From contig CAIKLM010000054.1 of the NCBI GenBank assembly GCA_903828235.1, positions 1 to 64,000 on the forward strand: 64,000 nucleotides of DNA. The letters run 5' to 3'. How positions within the stretch are numbered: the first letter of the stretch is position 1; each line of letters opens with the position of its first letter. The translations under genes and the position numbers were made by a program. The stretch is from an uncultured beta proteobacterium. Its GTDB lineage: Bacteria > Pseudomonadota > Gammaproteobacteria > Burkholderiales > Burkholderiaceae_C. The notes beneath the pieces are model-generated. The model saw only the letters and a list, made by a program, of their open reading frames with translations, ran no database searches and had not been told where the DNA came from. Below, piece after piece: positions 51,071-61,750 of the stretch.

Positions 51071-52693
51071 TCAGGTGCGCCGGGCGATGGCGGCACGGAT
51101 GGCGTCGATGCGGATGCCCTGGTTGGCCGCCAGCCGCCCCGGCTTGCCGCCCAGGCGGGGCAGCACCGGGCTGCCGGCGTGGTGCAGCGCGACCAGCTCC
51201 CAGCGGTCGTCGAAGACCGGGCTGCCCGAACTGCCGCGCTCGGTCGGGGTGCGGTACTGCACCCGCGTCTCGTCGATGTCGATGAGCAGGTTGTCCTGCA
51301 GCGAGAAGCTCAGGCCGCCGCCCAGCGGATGGCCCACGGCGTAGAGGCGGCCGTCGGCGCGCGGCGGCACCTCGGCCACCGGCACCGGGCGCGCGCCGGG
51401 CACCGGCCGGTTCAGCCGCACCACCGTGGTGTCGAGCTCGCCGATGCGGGAGTGGAACAGCATCTCGGCCACCCGCCTGTGCTGGCCGGCCGCGCCCTCG
51501 GCAGCCTCGAAGGTAACGACGACTTCCTGCGGCCTGAGCGCGATCGCTACCTCGGGCGTGGGGCTGATGACGTGGGCGTTGGTCACCAGCACCGGCTCGT
51601 CACCCCAGTCGGGGCACAGCTCGCGGCCCTCGACGAGGAAGCCCGTGCCGTCGCCACGGCTGGGGTCGCGGCCGATGCGGGCCACCGCGGTGCAGCGCTC
51701 CAGGCCGCGGCGGTACCAGTCCAGCGTGACGTAGCGGTCGGTGCCGAAGACGCGCTGCAGGTCGGTGGTCTGCAGGCCGCGCAGATCGGCCTGCAGCTCG
51801 GTCGCCGGCGCCCGCAACTCGCCGCCGTCGCGCTGCATCAGCGCCGCACGCAGCAGCTGCACCAGGGCCTGCAGCGTGGGGTGCACCGGGCCCGGGCCGG
51901 CCAGCTGCCACACCTCGGTCATCTGGCGCAGCGTGCTGGCCATCTCGAAGGCATCGGCCCGCGGGTCGTCGGTGTAGCGCCGGGCCCAGGCCAGCGCGGC
52001 CTCGGGGCGGTCCAGCGCCACGCAGGCCTCCATGGCGGTGGCCAGGTCCCAGACCGCCAGGCCGCCGTCGGCATCGGCCTCTTCCAGCCGGCCGAGGATG
52101 CCCTCGGCCAGGGGGCCCACGGCCTCGCCGGGCTGCAGCGGGCCCGGGTCGGTGCCGTCGCGCGCCGCGCGGGCCAGCAGGGCCACGGCATTGATGCCGT
52201 GCCAGGGGTGACGCTGCGGTGCGGCGCGGTACGGCCCCAGGTAGCCCGCCAGGGCCTGCTGCAGCCAGGCGGCGGCACGGTCGGCACGGGCCGTGCCGTT
52301 GACGTAGAGCTGCTTGTGCACGCGGCCCAGCAGGCCCTGGGCCTCGGCCCATTCGCCGGGGTGATGGCCGTGCGTGGCGTCGGCCAGTGCGGCCAGCACC
52401 TGCTGGGCGGCGGTGTAGCGACCCTGGTCGATCAGCGCCTGCGCGTACTGGCGGCGCAACCCCGGGTGCTTGCCGCCCGCCTGCAGCAGCGCATCGGCCA
52501 ACGCTTCCATCGCGCCGAAGCAGCGGCGGCGGCGCAGCAGGCCCAGCAGCTTCAGCGCGGTGAGATCGGGGTAAGGCTCGGCGGTGGCTGCCAGTCGGCG
52601 CTGCAGCGCGGTGCAGTGGGCGACGAGGCCGTCGTGGTCGCGTGCCGAGGCCAGCGCCTGGCAGATCGCCACATCGTCCTTGGCAGTTCCCAT
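51071..52693 (-). CDS. Trypsin-like serine protease with long N-terminal helical (DUF4071/TRAF-binding-like) region
   Basis: A 540-residue two-part protein. Residues about 1-310 are helical repeats; Glu-Trp-Ala-Glu-Ala-Gln-Gly-Leu-Leu-Gly-Arg-Val-His-Lys and Pro-Trp-His-Gly-Ile-Asn-Ala-Val-Ala-Leu-Leu match my memory of the MAP3K TRAF-binding (DUF4071) domain, and TPR-like pairs surround them. Residues about 330-540 are a chymotrypsin-fold protease with His374 (Thr-Asn-Ala-His-Val), Asp421 (Leu-Asp-Thr-Thr-Val-Val) and Ser489 (Gly-Ser-Ser-Gly-Ser-Pro). No signal peptide: intracellular. The start at 52693 has GGAGCGAGG just upstream. It is first of a three-gene minus-strand operon. Confidence 0.83.
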   Translation of the reverse strand: MGTAKDDVAICQALASARDHDGLVAHCTALQRRLAATAEPYPDLTALKLLGLLRRRRCFGAMEALADALLQAGGKHPGLRRQYAQALIDQGRYTAAQQVLAALADATHGHHPGEWAEAQGLLGRVHKQLYVNGTARADRAAAWLQQALAGYLGPYRAAPQRHPWHGINAVALLARAARDGTDPGPLQPGEAVGPLAEGILGRLEEADADGGLAVWDLATAMEACVALDRPEAALAWARRYTDDPRADAFEMASTLRQMTEVWQLAGPGPVHPTLQALVQLLRAALMQRDGGELRAPATELQADLRGLQTTDLQRVFGTDRYVTLDWYRRGLERCTAVARIGRDPSRGDGTGFLVEGRELCPDWGDEPVLVTNAHVISPTPEVAIALRPQEVVVTFEAAEGAAGQHRRVAEMLFHSRIGELDTTVVRLNRPVPGARPVPVAEVPPRADGRLYAVGHPLGGGLSFSLQDNLLIDIDETRVQYRTPTERGSSGSPVFDDRWELVALHHAGSPVLPRLGGKPGRLAANQGIRIDAIRAAIARRT

Positions 52694-52923
52694 CGCCTCG
52701 CTCCTGCGGAACCCGGCCTGCGGCGCCCGGACCCCGGGCGCGGCGGCGTGTGTCGGTGGCAGACACCGCGGCGGCCCGGCCTGCGATGTCCCCTCTGTGT
52801 GGCGGGTAGTATGCAGGACGCTGCTCTGCAGCACGGCCGGCGCTGAACGTCCTTCGTCGGGGGCTTTATCACCGGGGGCTGGCCACCATCGGCGCAACCC
52901 CGCCACAGGTTCGAGGTGTTTTC
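52694..52923. promoter_or_regulatory. Divergent intergenic region of the protease cluster
   Basis: This 230-base gap separates the three-gene minus-strand protease operon from the plus-strand TPR gene. I find no clear -35/-10 pair or palindrome; a TAGTAT at 52806-52811 is the most AT-rich hexamer. The two divergent arms probably share control from here. Confidence 0.35.
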
Positions 52924-54366
52924 TTGGATGGTCTTGATGCGGCGCCGCAGGGCGCCGATGACACGCCGCGCTGGCGCCGCGTGCTGATCCGCCTGCGCAA
53001 GCCGCTGCTGGTGCTGGCCGGGGTGGGCACCGTGCTCGGGGGCCTGGCCGGCTACCTGAACGCCTACCGGGCCGTCACGTCCGCCCCCGCGGCCCCGTCG
53101 GCGACGGCCACCGAGCAACTGCCGGCCGGCACCCTGTCGATCATGCTGCTGCCGCTGGCCAACCTCAGCGGCGACCCGGGCAAGGACTTCCTCGCCGAGG
53201 GCCTGACCGCCGCGCTGACGGCCGACCTCAGCCGCATCCAGGATGCGGTCATCGTGCCGCCACAGCCGGCACTGGCCATTCAGGCGCGCAACCTGGACCT
53301 GCGGACCCTTTACGCCACGACCCGGGTACGCTTCGTGCTGCAGGGCGGCGTGCAGCTCAGCGGCGATGCGATCCGGCTGACGATGCAACTGATCGATGCC
53401 GAGCGGCAGGTGCCGATGTGGAGCGAGCGGTTCGACGGCTCGCTGCAGCAGTTGTTCAAGCTGCAGGACGACTTCACCGGCCGCGTGCGCAGCGCCGTGG
53501 GGCCGGCCACGCTGCTGGCGCTGCAGAGCGAGGCCGAGAAGCGCAACTCCGAGCCCTCGGTCAGCGAGATGCTGCTGCGCGCCGCGGCGCTGGGCCAGCA
53601 CCTGGACCGGTTCGACGACCTGGAACAGGCCGCGGGGCTGGCGCGCAGGGCGCTGCAGGCGGAGCCCGAGAACATGCGCGCCACGGCCACGCTGGCCCGC
53701 ACCCTCTTCCTGCAGGTCTACAACTTCTCGTCGGCCGAGACCGGCTGGTCGACGCAGGACATCGACGCCCGGCTGGCCGAAGCCGCCACCCTGGCGCGGC
53801 GCGTCGTCGACCAGGGCGTGCGCGACCCGCGGATGTTCAGTGTGCTGTCGGGCCACGCGCTGCGCATCGGACAGCCCAGCGCCGCCCGCGACTGGGCCGA
53901 GCGCGCACTGCGCCTGGACCCCAATGGCGCGCAGACCCTGCTGTCGGTGGGCGACACGCTGGCCGCGCTGGGCGATGCCGAGACCGCCCGCCAGTACACG
54001 CTGAGGGCGCTGAGCCTGCAGCCGCCGTTCCCGGCCCCGGTGGCCGAGTACTTCAACCTCTCGCACTACGCCCGCCTGCTGGACCGCCCCGACGAGGCGC
54101 TGGACTGGGCGCGCAAGCTGCAGGCCGCCGCGCCGCAGAGCCCCTGGTCCTACCTGTCGCTGGCGCTGTCGCATGGCTGGGCCGGGCAGGCCGCCGAAGC
54201 GCAGGCCGCGGGCCGCGAGCTGCGCCGGCTGCTGCCGCGCGTGCGCATCGCCACCGATGTCTACGACGCCGCCTGGGAGCGCCCCTGGCCCGGCCGCGAG
54301 GCCGACTTCCAGGCCCACATCGAGCGCCGCATCGCGGCGGCGCGACTGGCCGGCATCCCCGAGTGA
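52924..54366 (+). CDS. Membrane-anchored TolB-like/TPR protein
   Basis: A 480-residue protein. A membrane helix lies at about 27-46. Next is a FlgO/TolB-N-like domain (about 70-175) with Leu-Pro-Leu-Ala-Asn-Leu-Ser-Gly-Asp-Pro-Gly-Lys-Asp-Phe-Leu-Ala-Glu-Gly-Leu and Leu-Thr-Met-Gln-Leu-Ile-Asp-Ala-Glu. TPR repeats follow to about 460. In relatives this layout is C-terminal to an adenylate/guanylate cyclase or a DNA-binding domain; here neither is present. The start is TTG at 52924, with GAGG seven bases before it; an ATG at 52928 is out of frame. It diverges from the protease operon and shares orientation with the next gene. Confidence 0.8.
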   Translation: MDGLDAAPQGADDTPRWRRVLIRLRKPLLVLAGVGTVLGGLAGYLNAYRAVTSAPAAPSATATEQLPAGTLSIMLLPLANLSGDPGKDFLAEGLTAALTADLSRIQDAVIVPPQPALAIQARNLDLRTLYATTRVRFVLQGGVQLSGDAIRLTMQLIDAERQVPMWSERFDGSLQQLFKLQDDFTGRVRSAVGPATLLALQSEAEKRNSEPSVSEMLLRAAALGQHLDRFDDLEQAAGLARRALQAEPENMRATATLARTLFLQVYNFSSAETGWSTQDIDARLAEAATLARRVVDQGVRDPRMFSVLSGHALRIGQPSAARDWAERALRLDPNGAQTLLSVGDTLAALGDAETARQYTLRALSLQPPFPAPVAEYFNLSHYARLLDRPDEALDWARKLQAAAPQSPWSYLSLALSHGWAGQAAEAQAAGRELRRLLPRVRIATDVYDAAWERPWPGREADFQAHIERRIAAARLAGIPE

Positions 54367-54426
54367 CGCGGCACCGCCGCCCAGCCTCACCGATCAGCCA
54401 CCCGCCCTGAAGCCGAGGAGACCCCC

Positions 54427-55185
54427 GTGAGCGCCGTGCCCGACATCGACGATTTCCTGGCCCACCTCGACCTGCCGGAGCCGCCGCACGGCTTCATCGG
54501 CCTCGAGTCCGCCGGCATCACGTTCGCGCAGGACACCGCCGAGGTCAAGGACGTGGGCTCGCAGATCGTCGAGTTCGACGCCGGCGTGCCCGCCACCGTG
54601 CGCGCTGCCGTGGCCGATGCGCTGCTGCTGGCCCAGCTGGCCGCCGACAAGGCCGCCAACGGCAGCAGCCACGTCGAGGCCTGGTACGAACGCTACCGGG
54701 CCACGCTGAAGAGCCTGGGCTGGCTGGAAAGCGGCATGGACTTCCAGCGCCGCGAGGCTGCCAACGACGGGGCCGACGTGCACGAGGCCATCCTCCCCGT
54801 GCTGACGGCCATGCTGGGGCCGGTGGCGGCCAGCGCGCCGCTCATCCTCTCGGTGCTGAACGGCCTGAAGCAGATGGACAAGGACGCGCCCTGGCTGACC
54901 CTGTTCGACCGCGCCACCGCCCACAGCCGCGGCGCCAAGTTCCAGATGGGCTACACCCGCTGCCAGGACGGCCACATCCGCGTCCACCTGATGGCCACCG
55001 CCGTCGAGGCCGCCCGCGAGGTGACGCAGATCCTGTTCTTCAAGTTCGCCCGCGAGAGCGCCACGCTGGTCACCGCCAGCACGCAGCTGGACATCGAGGT
55101 CGGCCGCCTGCTGCTGCACGCGCCCAAGATCGCGGCCCTGGTCGAGCCGCACCTGGCGAACAACATCGCGTCGATCGAGATCTGA
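54427..55185 (+). CDS. Hypothetical protein of the protease cluster
   Basis: A 252-residue protein I do not recognise. It starts at GTG 54427 with GAGGAG six bases upstream. The N-terminal half is acidic with Gly-Ser-Gln-Ile-Val-Glu-Phe; a mostly hydrophobic helix spans about 120-143; the C-terminal half is an alpha/beta region with Ile-Leu-Phe-Phe-Lys-Phe-Ala-Arg and a Leu-Leu-Leu-His-Ala-Pro-Lys-Ile-Ala-Ala-Leu-Val helix. No signal peptide. It follows the TolB/TPR gene after 60 bases on the same strand and probably belongs to the same system. Confidence 0.75.
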   Translation: MSAVPDIDDFLAHLDLPEPPHGFIGLESAGITFAQDTAEVKDVGSQIVEFDAGVPATVRAAVADALLLAQLAADKAANGSSHVEAWYERYRATLKSLGWLESGMDFQRREAANDGADVHEAILPVLTAMLGPVAASAPLILSVLNGLKQMDKDAPWLTLFDRATAHSRGAKFQMGYTRCQDGHIRVHLMATAVEAAREVTQILFFKFARESATLVTASTQLDIEVGRLLLHAPKIAALVEPHLANNIASIEI

Positions 55186-55216
55186 GCGCTCCAGGCCCGG
55201 GGCGGGCCGTGGGCGC

Positions 55217-55221
<5 letters not shown>
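55181..55221. terminator. Hairpin containing both convergent stop codons
   Basis: TCTGAGCGC (55181-55189) is perfectly complementary to 55213-55221, and an inner GGCCC/GGGCC stem (55194-55198 with 55204-55208) extends the structure. The stop of the plus gene (TGA 55183-55185) and of alaS (TCA 55217-55219) lie opposite each other in the stem. A bidirectional barrier to transcription is inferred; there is no T-run. Confidence 0.45.
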
Positions 55222-57844
<2,623 letters not shown>

Positions 57845-57865
57845 CGTTTCTCTCGGGTCGGGCGT

Positions 57866-58261
57866 TCAGCTGAAGGTCGTGAGGCCGATGCGGGCGGCGG
57901 CGGCGGCCAGGGCTCGGTCGCGCGTGGCCAGCGCAGCGGAAAACTGCACGGCCATCGTGATGTACGTGGCGTCGTAGGGCGTGAGTTCGTGTTCCTGCGC
58001 GGCGTCGAAGTGGCGCTGCGGCAGCGCGTGAGGCGGGCCCAGCACCTCCACGCTCAGGCTGGCGATGCGCTTGAACAAGGCCTCGGAGTCGTCGGTCGTC
58101 AGGCGGCCGCGGCGGATGTTCATGCGCAGCGCGCTGGCGATCTCCAGCGGCCAGATGAACGGCGCGGCCAGCTCGTCGGACAACACCGTGGCCACGCTGG
58201 CCGGTCGAGCCTCGTCGGGCATCACCAGCGCCATCGCGTACGAGGAGTCGAGGATGATCAA
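57866..58261 (-). CDS. PIN-domain ribonuclease toxin (VapC-like)
   Basis: A 131-residue PIN-domain protein. The acidic metal-binding residues are seen in Ile-Leu-Asp-Ser-Ser-Tyr (first Asp), Pro-Leu-Glu-Ile-Ala-Ser-Ala-Leu (Glu), Thr-Pro-Tyr-Asp-Ala-Thr-Tyr (Asp) and Ala-Thr-Arg-Asp-Arg (Asp). The most likely start is TTG at 58261, overlapping the antitoxin stop as TTGA and beginning exactly at the first beta strand; GTG at 58282 would add seven residues. VapC toxins cut tRNA or rRNA. It sits 21 bases upstream of alaS on the same strand. Confidence 0.85.
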   Translation of the reverse strand: MIILDSSYAMALVMPDEARPASVATVLSDELAAPFIWPLEIASALRMNIRRGRLTTDDSEALFKRIASLSVEVLGPPHALPQRHFDAAQEHELTPYDATYITMAVQFSAALATRDRALAAAAARIGLTTFS

Positions 58262-58527
58262 CGCCGGCCCTCGCGCACCCACTCGAGGATCTCCTCGGGG
58301 GTGATCGGGCCGCCGCGCTCCTCCATGCGGCGGCCGATCTCCTGCATGCCCTTCACCGCCTCGAGCCGCTGGCGCACCAGTTCGGGAGTGACCTTCGGCA
58401 CGCCGAACGGCACGATGCGCGCCACCGGCTTGTTGTGGCGCGTGATGATGGTTTCCTCGCCGCGCTCGGCGCGCGCGATGAGTTCCGACAGGTGCGTCTT
58501 CGCTTCGAACAGGCCCACGGTTTCCAT
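58258..58527 (-). CDS. Phd/YefM-type antitoxin
   Basis: An 89-residue antitoxin. The N-terminal Phd/YefM domain reads Val-Gly-Leu-Phe-Glu-Ala-Lys-Thr-His-Leu-Ser-Glu-Leu-Ile and Glu-Glu-Thr-Ile-Ile-Thr-Arg-His-Asn-Lys-Pro-Val-Ala-Arg-Ile (residues 4-48), which dimerises and binds DNA. The C-terminal part is a charged helix that would neutralise the PIN toxin. Start at 58527 chosen over 58566. It is transcribed divergently from gabD, which begins 114 bases away. Confidence 0.87.
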   Translation of the reverse strand: METVGLFEAKTHLSELIARAERGEETIITRHNKPVARIVPFGVPKVTPELVRQRLEAVKGMQEIGRRMEERGGPITPEEILEWVREGRR

Positions 58528-58641
58528 GGCCGACTTTCGTGGTGGTGAGCGGGTTGGTTGAATCAACCAGATTGTAGGCGCCGACCCCGGCGTGCGCGGC
58601 GGCTACAGTGCCGGCGACCCTTCGCTTCCCGGAGCACCTTC

Positions 58642-60144
58642 ATGGACACCAAGACCTCCCCGCTGGCCCTGCTGGCCGACCCGGGCCTGCTGCGCACCGA
58701 CGCGCTGATCGGCGGCGAATGGGTCGCGGCCAACGACACCAGCGCGCGCTTTGCCGTCACCGACCCCGCCACCGGCGCCGAGCTCGTGCAGGTGGCCAAC
58801 TGCGGCCCGGTGGAGGCCGCCGCGGCCATCAGCGCTGCCGAGCGGGCCTGGCCGCTGTGGCGCGCCAAGACCGCCAAGGAACGCGCTGCCGTGCTGCAGC
58901 GCTGGTTCGCCCTGCTGACGCAGCACGCCGACGACCTGGCGCGCCTGATGACGGCCGAGCAGGGCAAGCCGCTGGCCGAGGCGCGCGGCGAGGTGGCCTA
59001 CGCCGCCAGCTTCGTGGAGTGGTTTGCCGAGGAGGGCAAGCGCGTCTACGGCGAGACCATCCCGGCCACCGACGCCGCCAAGCGCGTGCTGGTGCTCAAG
59101 CAGCCCATTGGCGTGTGCGCGGCGATCACGCCCTGGAACTTCCCGATCGCGATGATCACGCGCAAGGTGGCGCCGGCGCTGGCCGCCGGCTGCCCGGTCA
59201 TCATCAAGCCGGCCGAGCAGACGCCGCTGACGGCGCTGGCCGCGGCCGAACTGGCGCAGCGCGCCGGCATGCCGGCGGGCGTGCTGAACATCCTGCCGGC
59301 GGACGCCGCGCGCAGCGTGGACATTGGCGCCGTGCTGTGCAGCAGCGACGTCGTGCGCCACCTGTCGTTCACCGGCAGCACCGAGGTCGGCCGCATCCTG
59401 ATGCGGCAGTGCGCGGGCACCGTGAAGAAGCTGAGCCTGGAGCTTGGCGGCAACGCGCCCTTCATCGTGTTCGACGATGCCGACCTCGACAGCGCGGTCG
59501 ACGGCGCGCTGGCCAGCAAGTACCGCAACGCCGGGCAGACCTGCGTGTGCGCCAACCGGCTGTATGTGCAGGCCGGCGTGCACGACGCCTTCGTCGAGAA
59601 GCTCGCCGCCCGCGTGGCCGCGATGAAGGTGGGCAACGGCTTCGAGCCCGGCGTGGCCATCGGCCCGCTGATCGACGACGCCGCGATGGCCAAGGTGCGC
59701 GAGCACGTGGCCGACGCGCTGGCCCAGGGCGCGCGCGTCGTCACCGGCGGCGCGGAGCACGAGATCGCGGGGGCCGAGGGCCGCTTCTTCACGCCCACGG
59801 TGCTGACCGGCGTGACGCCCGGCATGCGCTGCGCCAAGGAGGAGACCTTCGGCCCGGTGGCGCCGGTGTTCCGCTTCGAGACCGAGGCCGAGGCCATCGA
59901 GCTGGCCAACGCCACCGAGTTCGGCCTGGCCAGCTACTTCTACAGCCGCGACATCGGCCGCATCTTCCGCGTCGCCGAGGCGCTGGAGTCGGGCATGGTG
60001 GGCATCAACACCGGCATCATCAGCGCGGCCGAGGTGCCCTTCGGCGGCGTCAAGCAAAGCGGCCTGGGCCGCGAGGGCGCGCGCCAGGGGCTCGAGGAGT
60101 ACCTGGAGCTCAAGTACCTGTGCCTGGGCGACGTGCTGAAGTGA
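58642..60144 (+). CDS. gabD: NAD(P)-dependent succinate-semialdehyde dehydrogenase
   Basis: A 500-residue aldehyde dehydrogenase. The nucleotide-binding segment is Ile-Thr-Pro-Trp-Asn-Phe-Pro and Phe-Thr-Gly-Ser-Thr-Glu-Val-Gly; the general base lies in Leu-Glu-Leu-Gly-Gly-Asn-Ala-Pro and the nucleophile in Gly-Gln-Thr-Cys-Val-Cys-Ala-Asn, the GabD-type doublet. It oxidises succinate semialdehyde to succinate in GABA degradation. No gabT is adjacent, so a related semialdehyde substrate is possible. ATG at 58642 gives the usual N-terminus. Confidence 0.93.
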   Translation: MDTKTSPLALLADPGLLRTDALIGGEWVAANDTSARFAVTDPATGAELVQVANCGPVEAAAAISAAERAWPLWRAKTAKERAAVLQRWFALLTQHADDLARLMTAEQGKPLAEARGEVAYAASFVEWFAEEGKRVYGETIPATDAAKRVLVLKQPIGVCAAITPWNFPIAMITRKVAPALAAGCPVIIKPAEQTPLTALAAAELAQRAGMPAGVLNILPADAARSVDIGAVLCSSDVVRHLSFTGSTEVGRILMRQCAGTVKKLSLELGGNAPFIVFDDADLDSAVDGALASKYRNAGQTCVCANRLYVQAGVHDAFVEKLAARVAAMKVGNGFEPGVAIGPLIDDAAMAKVREHVADALAQGARVVTGGAEHEIAGAEGRFFTPTVLTGVTPGMRCAKEETFGPVAPVFRFETEAEAIELANATEFGLASYFYSRDIGRIFRVAEALESGMVGINTGIISAAEVPFGGVKQSGLGREGARQGLEEYLELKYLCLGDVLK

Positions 60145-60146
60145 GC

Positions 60147-60164
60147 GCGGCGCTCAGGCGCCGC
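60147..60164. terminator. Short GC hairpin between gabD and the aldolase gene
   Basis: GCGGCGC (60147-60153) pairs with GCGCCGC (60158-60164) around a four-base loop that contains the aldolase stop codon (TCA 60154-60156). It lies two bases after the gabD stop. No T-run; termination is inferred from the convergent position. Confidence 0.35.
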
Positions 60165-60972
60165 CGGTGCGCGTGCCCTCGCTCAGCGTGTGCACGTGGC
60201 CGGCGTCGTCGTCGGCCGCGCGCAGCGCGCGGATGGCCGACTGCGCGCCCTGCATCAGCAGGCCCAGGTCGGTGCCCACGGCCATGAAGTCGTAGCCCAT
60301 GGCGCGGTAGCGCGTGGCCGCCTCGGCGGTGGCGCCCAGCGTGCCGATGGGCATGCCCAGCGCCTTGGCGCGGCGCGCGGCGTCGGTCATCAGCGCCATC
60401 ACCGAGGGGTGGGTGAAGTGGCCCACGTGGCCCATCGAGGCCGACAGGTCGGCCGGGCCCACGAACAGCGCGTCGACGCCGGGCACCGCCGCGATGGCCT
60501 CGAGCTGCGCCAGCGCCGCGGGCGTCTCGAGCTGCACGATCACCGCGATGCCCTTGTTGGCCTGGCGCAGGTAGTCGGGCGCGGTGCCGAAGCGCGAGGC
60601 CCGCGTCGCGCCGGCCATGCCGCGCACGCCCTCGGGCGGGTAGCGCGTGGCCGCCACGGCGCTCGCCGCCTCGGTGCCGTCCTGCACGAAGGGGAACAGC
60701 ACCGTCTGCGCGCCGGCGTCGAGCACGCGCTTGACGGTGACGGCATCGTTCCAGGGCACGCGCACCACCGGCACCATCTTCGTGTTGCCGATGGCCTGCA
60801 GCTGGTGCACCACCTCCATCAGGTCGGCCGGGGCGTGCTCCATGTCGACCACGCCCCAGTCGAAGCCGGCGTGGCCCAGCGCCTCGGCCACCAGCGGGCT
60901 GGCGCTGGAGACCCAGGTGCCGATGGGCGAGCGCGCGCCGCGGGCCTTGAGCAGGTGGCGGAAGGGGTTCAT
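60154..60972 (-). CDS. HpcH/HpaI-family class II aldolase
   Basis: A 272-residue pyruvate-type aldolase of the HpcH/HpaI family (2-keto-3-deoxy-glucarate or 4-hydroxy-2-oxo-heptanedioate aldolase type). The metal site is visible in Phe-Asp-Trp-Gly-Val-Val-Asp-Met-Glu-His, Gln-Leu-Glu-Thr (metal-binding Glu) and Phe-Val-Gly-Pro-Ala-Asp-Leu-Ser-Ala-Ser-Met-Gly (metal-binding Asp). The catalytic His is in the first motif and the substrate Arg in Arg-Val-Pro. Substrate specificity cannot be told. It is the fourth gene of a minus-strand run after the membrane protein. Confidence 0.9.
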   Translation of the reverse strand: MNPFRHLLKARGARSPIGTWVSSASPLVAEALGHAGFDWGVVDMEHAPADLMEVVHQLQAIGNTKMVPVVRVPWNDAVTVKRVLDAGAQTVLFPFVQDGTEAASAVAATRYPPEGVRGMAGATRASRFGTAPDYLRQANKGIAVIVQLETPAALAQLEAIAAVPGVDALFVGPADLSASMGHVGHFTHPSVMALMTDAARRAKALGMPIGTLGATAEAATRYRAMGYDFMAVGTDLGLLMQGAQSAIRALRAADDDAGHVHTLSEGTRTGGA

Positions 60973-61030
60973 GGCAGAGGCTCCGTCGTGGCTGGAACAG
61001 GCGCCATTGGGCCCGCGCGCGGCGGCCCGA

Positions 61031-61750
61031 TCAACGCGGGCTGACCCCGAGCGACAGCACCGCGCGCTCGCGCCGCCACATCAGCGCCAGGGCGCAGAAG
61101 CCGAGCACGAAGATCAGCGCGCCCCACCACTCGGTGACGTTCTCGACGCGGCCCTTCAGCGGCTCGCCGAAGGCCGCGGCCACGATGGCGTTGCCCACGC
61201 CCAGCAGCACCAGCGCGGTGGCCAGCGCCACCATCGCGTGCTCCAGCGCGCGCGGCATCGCCAGCCGGCCCGCGCGCACCAGCGCCTGCACGGCGTTGCC
61301 CGTGAGCAGCAGGTTCAGGCAGGTGAAGCCGAAGTAGGCCACCGTGCCGTACTGGCGCAGCCAGCGGTAGACGGGGCCCTCGGTGCCCAGGAAGCTGCCG
61401 TATACCACCAGCGCGACGCCGGCCCCCACGCCCAGCGGCGCGATCCAGGCCACGCCGCGGCCGGCGGCGCCGCACAGCAGCAGCCAGCGCGCCGCCAGCA
61501 CCCACACCAGGGCCTGCAGGGTGGCCGCGGGCAGCATCAGCGCGCGGAACAGATGGTTGGGCAGCTCGTGGCGCGCCGCGCGGCTGATCGAGGTGCAGCC
61601 GTCCCAGAAGGGGTTGCAGGCAGGCACCAGGCCCTGCTGCATCGACAGCACCGTGGCCAGCACCGTGGCCACCAGGGGCAGCAGGCCGGCCAGCAGGGCC
61701 AGCGGCCACAGCGGCCAGGGCGCGGGCGGGGTCGCGGCCGGCGCGTTCAT
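61031..61750 (-). CDS. Hypothetical polytopic membrane protein (FRAG1/DRAM-like look)
   Basis: A 239-residue protein with about six hydrophobic helices. The loop after the first helix has Cys-Asn-Pro-Phe-Trp-Asp-Gly-Cys-Thr-Ser-Ile-Ser-Arg-Ala, with two cysteines that could form a disulfide, and Gly-Ser-Phe-Leu-Gly-Thr-Glu-Gly-Pro. The layout resembles the Frag1/DRAM/Sfk1 group but this is by eye. Its start overlaps the mipA stop (ATGA), so it is coupled to that gene; function unknown. Confidence 0.75.
   Translation of the reverse strand: MNAPAATPPAPWPLWPLALLAGLLPLVATVLATVLSMQQGLVPACNPFWDGCTSISRAARHELPNHLFRALMLPAATLQALVWVLAARWLLLCGAAGRGVAWIAPLGVGAGVALVVYGSFLGTEGPVYRWLRQYGTVAYFGFTCLNLLLTGNAVQALVRAGRLAMPRALEHAMVALATALVLLGVGNAIVAAAFGEPLKGRVENVTEWWGALIFVLGFCALALMWRRERAVLSLGVSPR

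Noticed and set aside
50329-51096. Extension of the 954-residue membrane-protein frame upstream through the metalloprotease gene
   Set aside because: The metalloprotease occupies this stretch in another frame with an intact active site; the membrane-protein start at 50328 overlaps its stop.
47464-55185. Prophage or integrative element covering the protease cluster
   Set aside because: No integrase, structural phage gene, transposase or flanking repeat is visible; only a 10-base repeat at the left edge.
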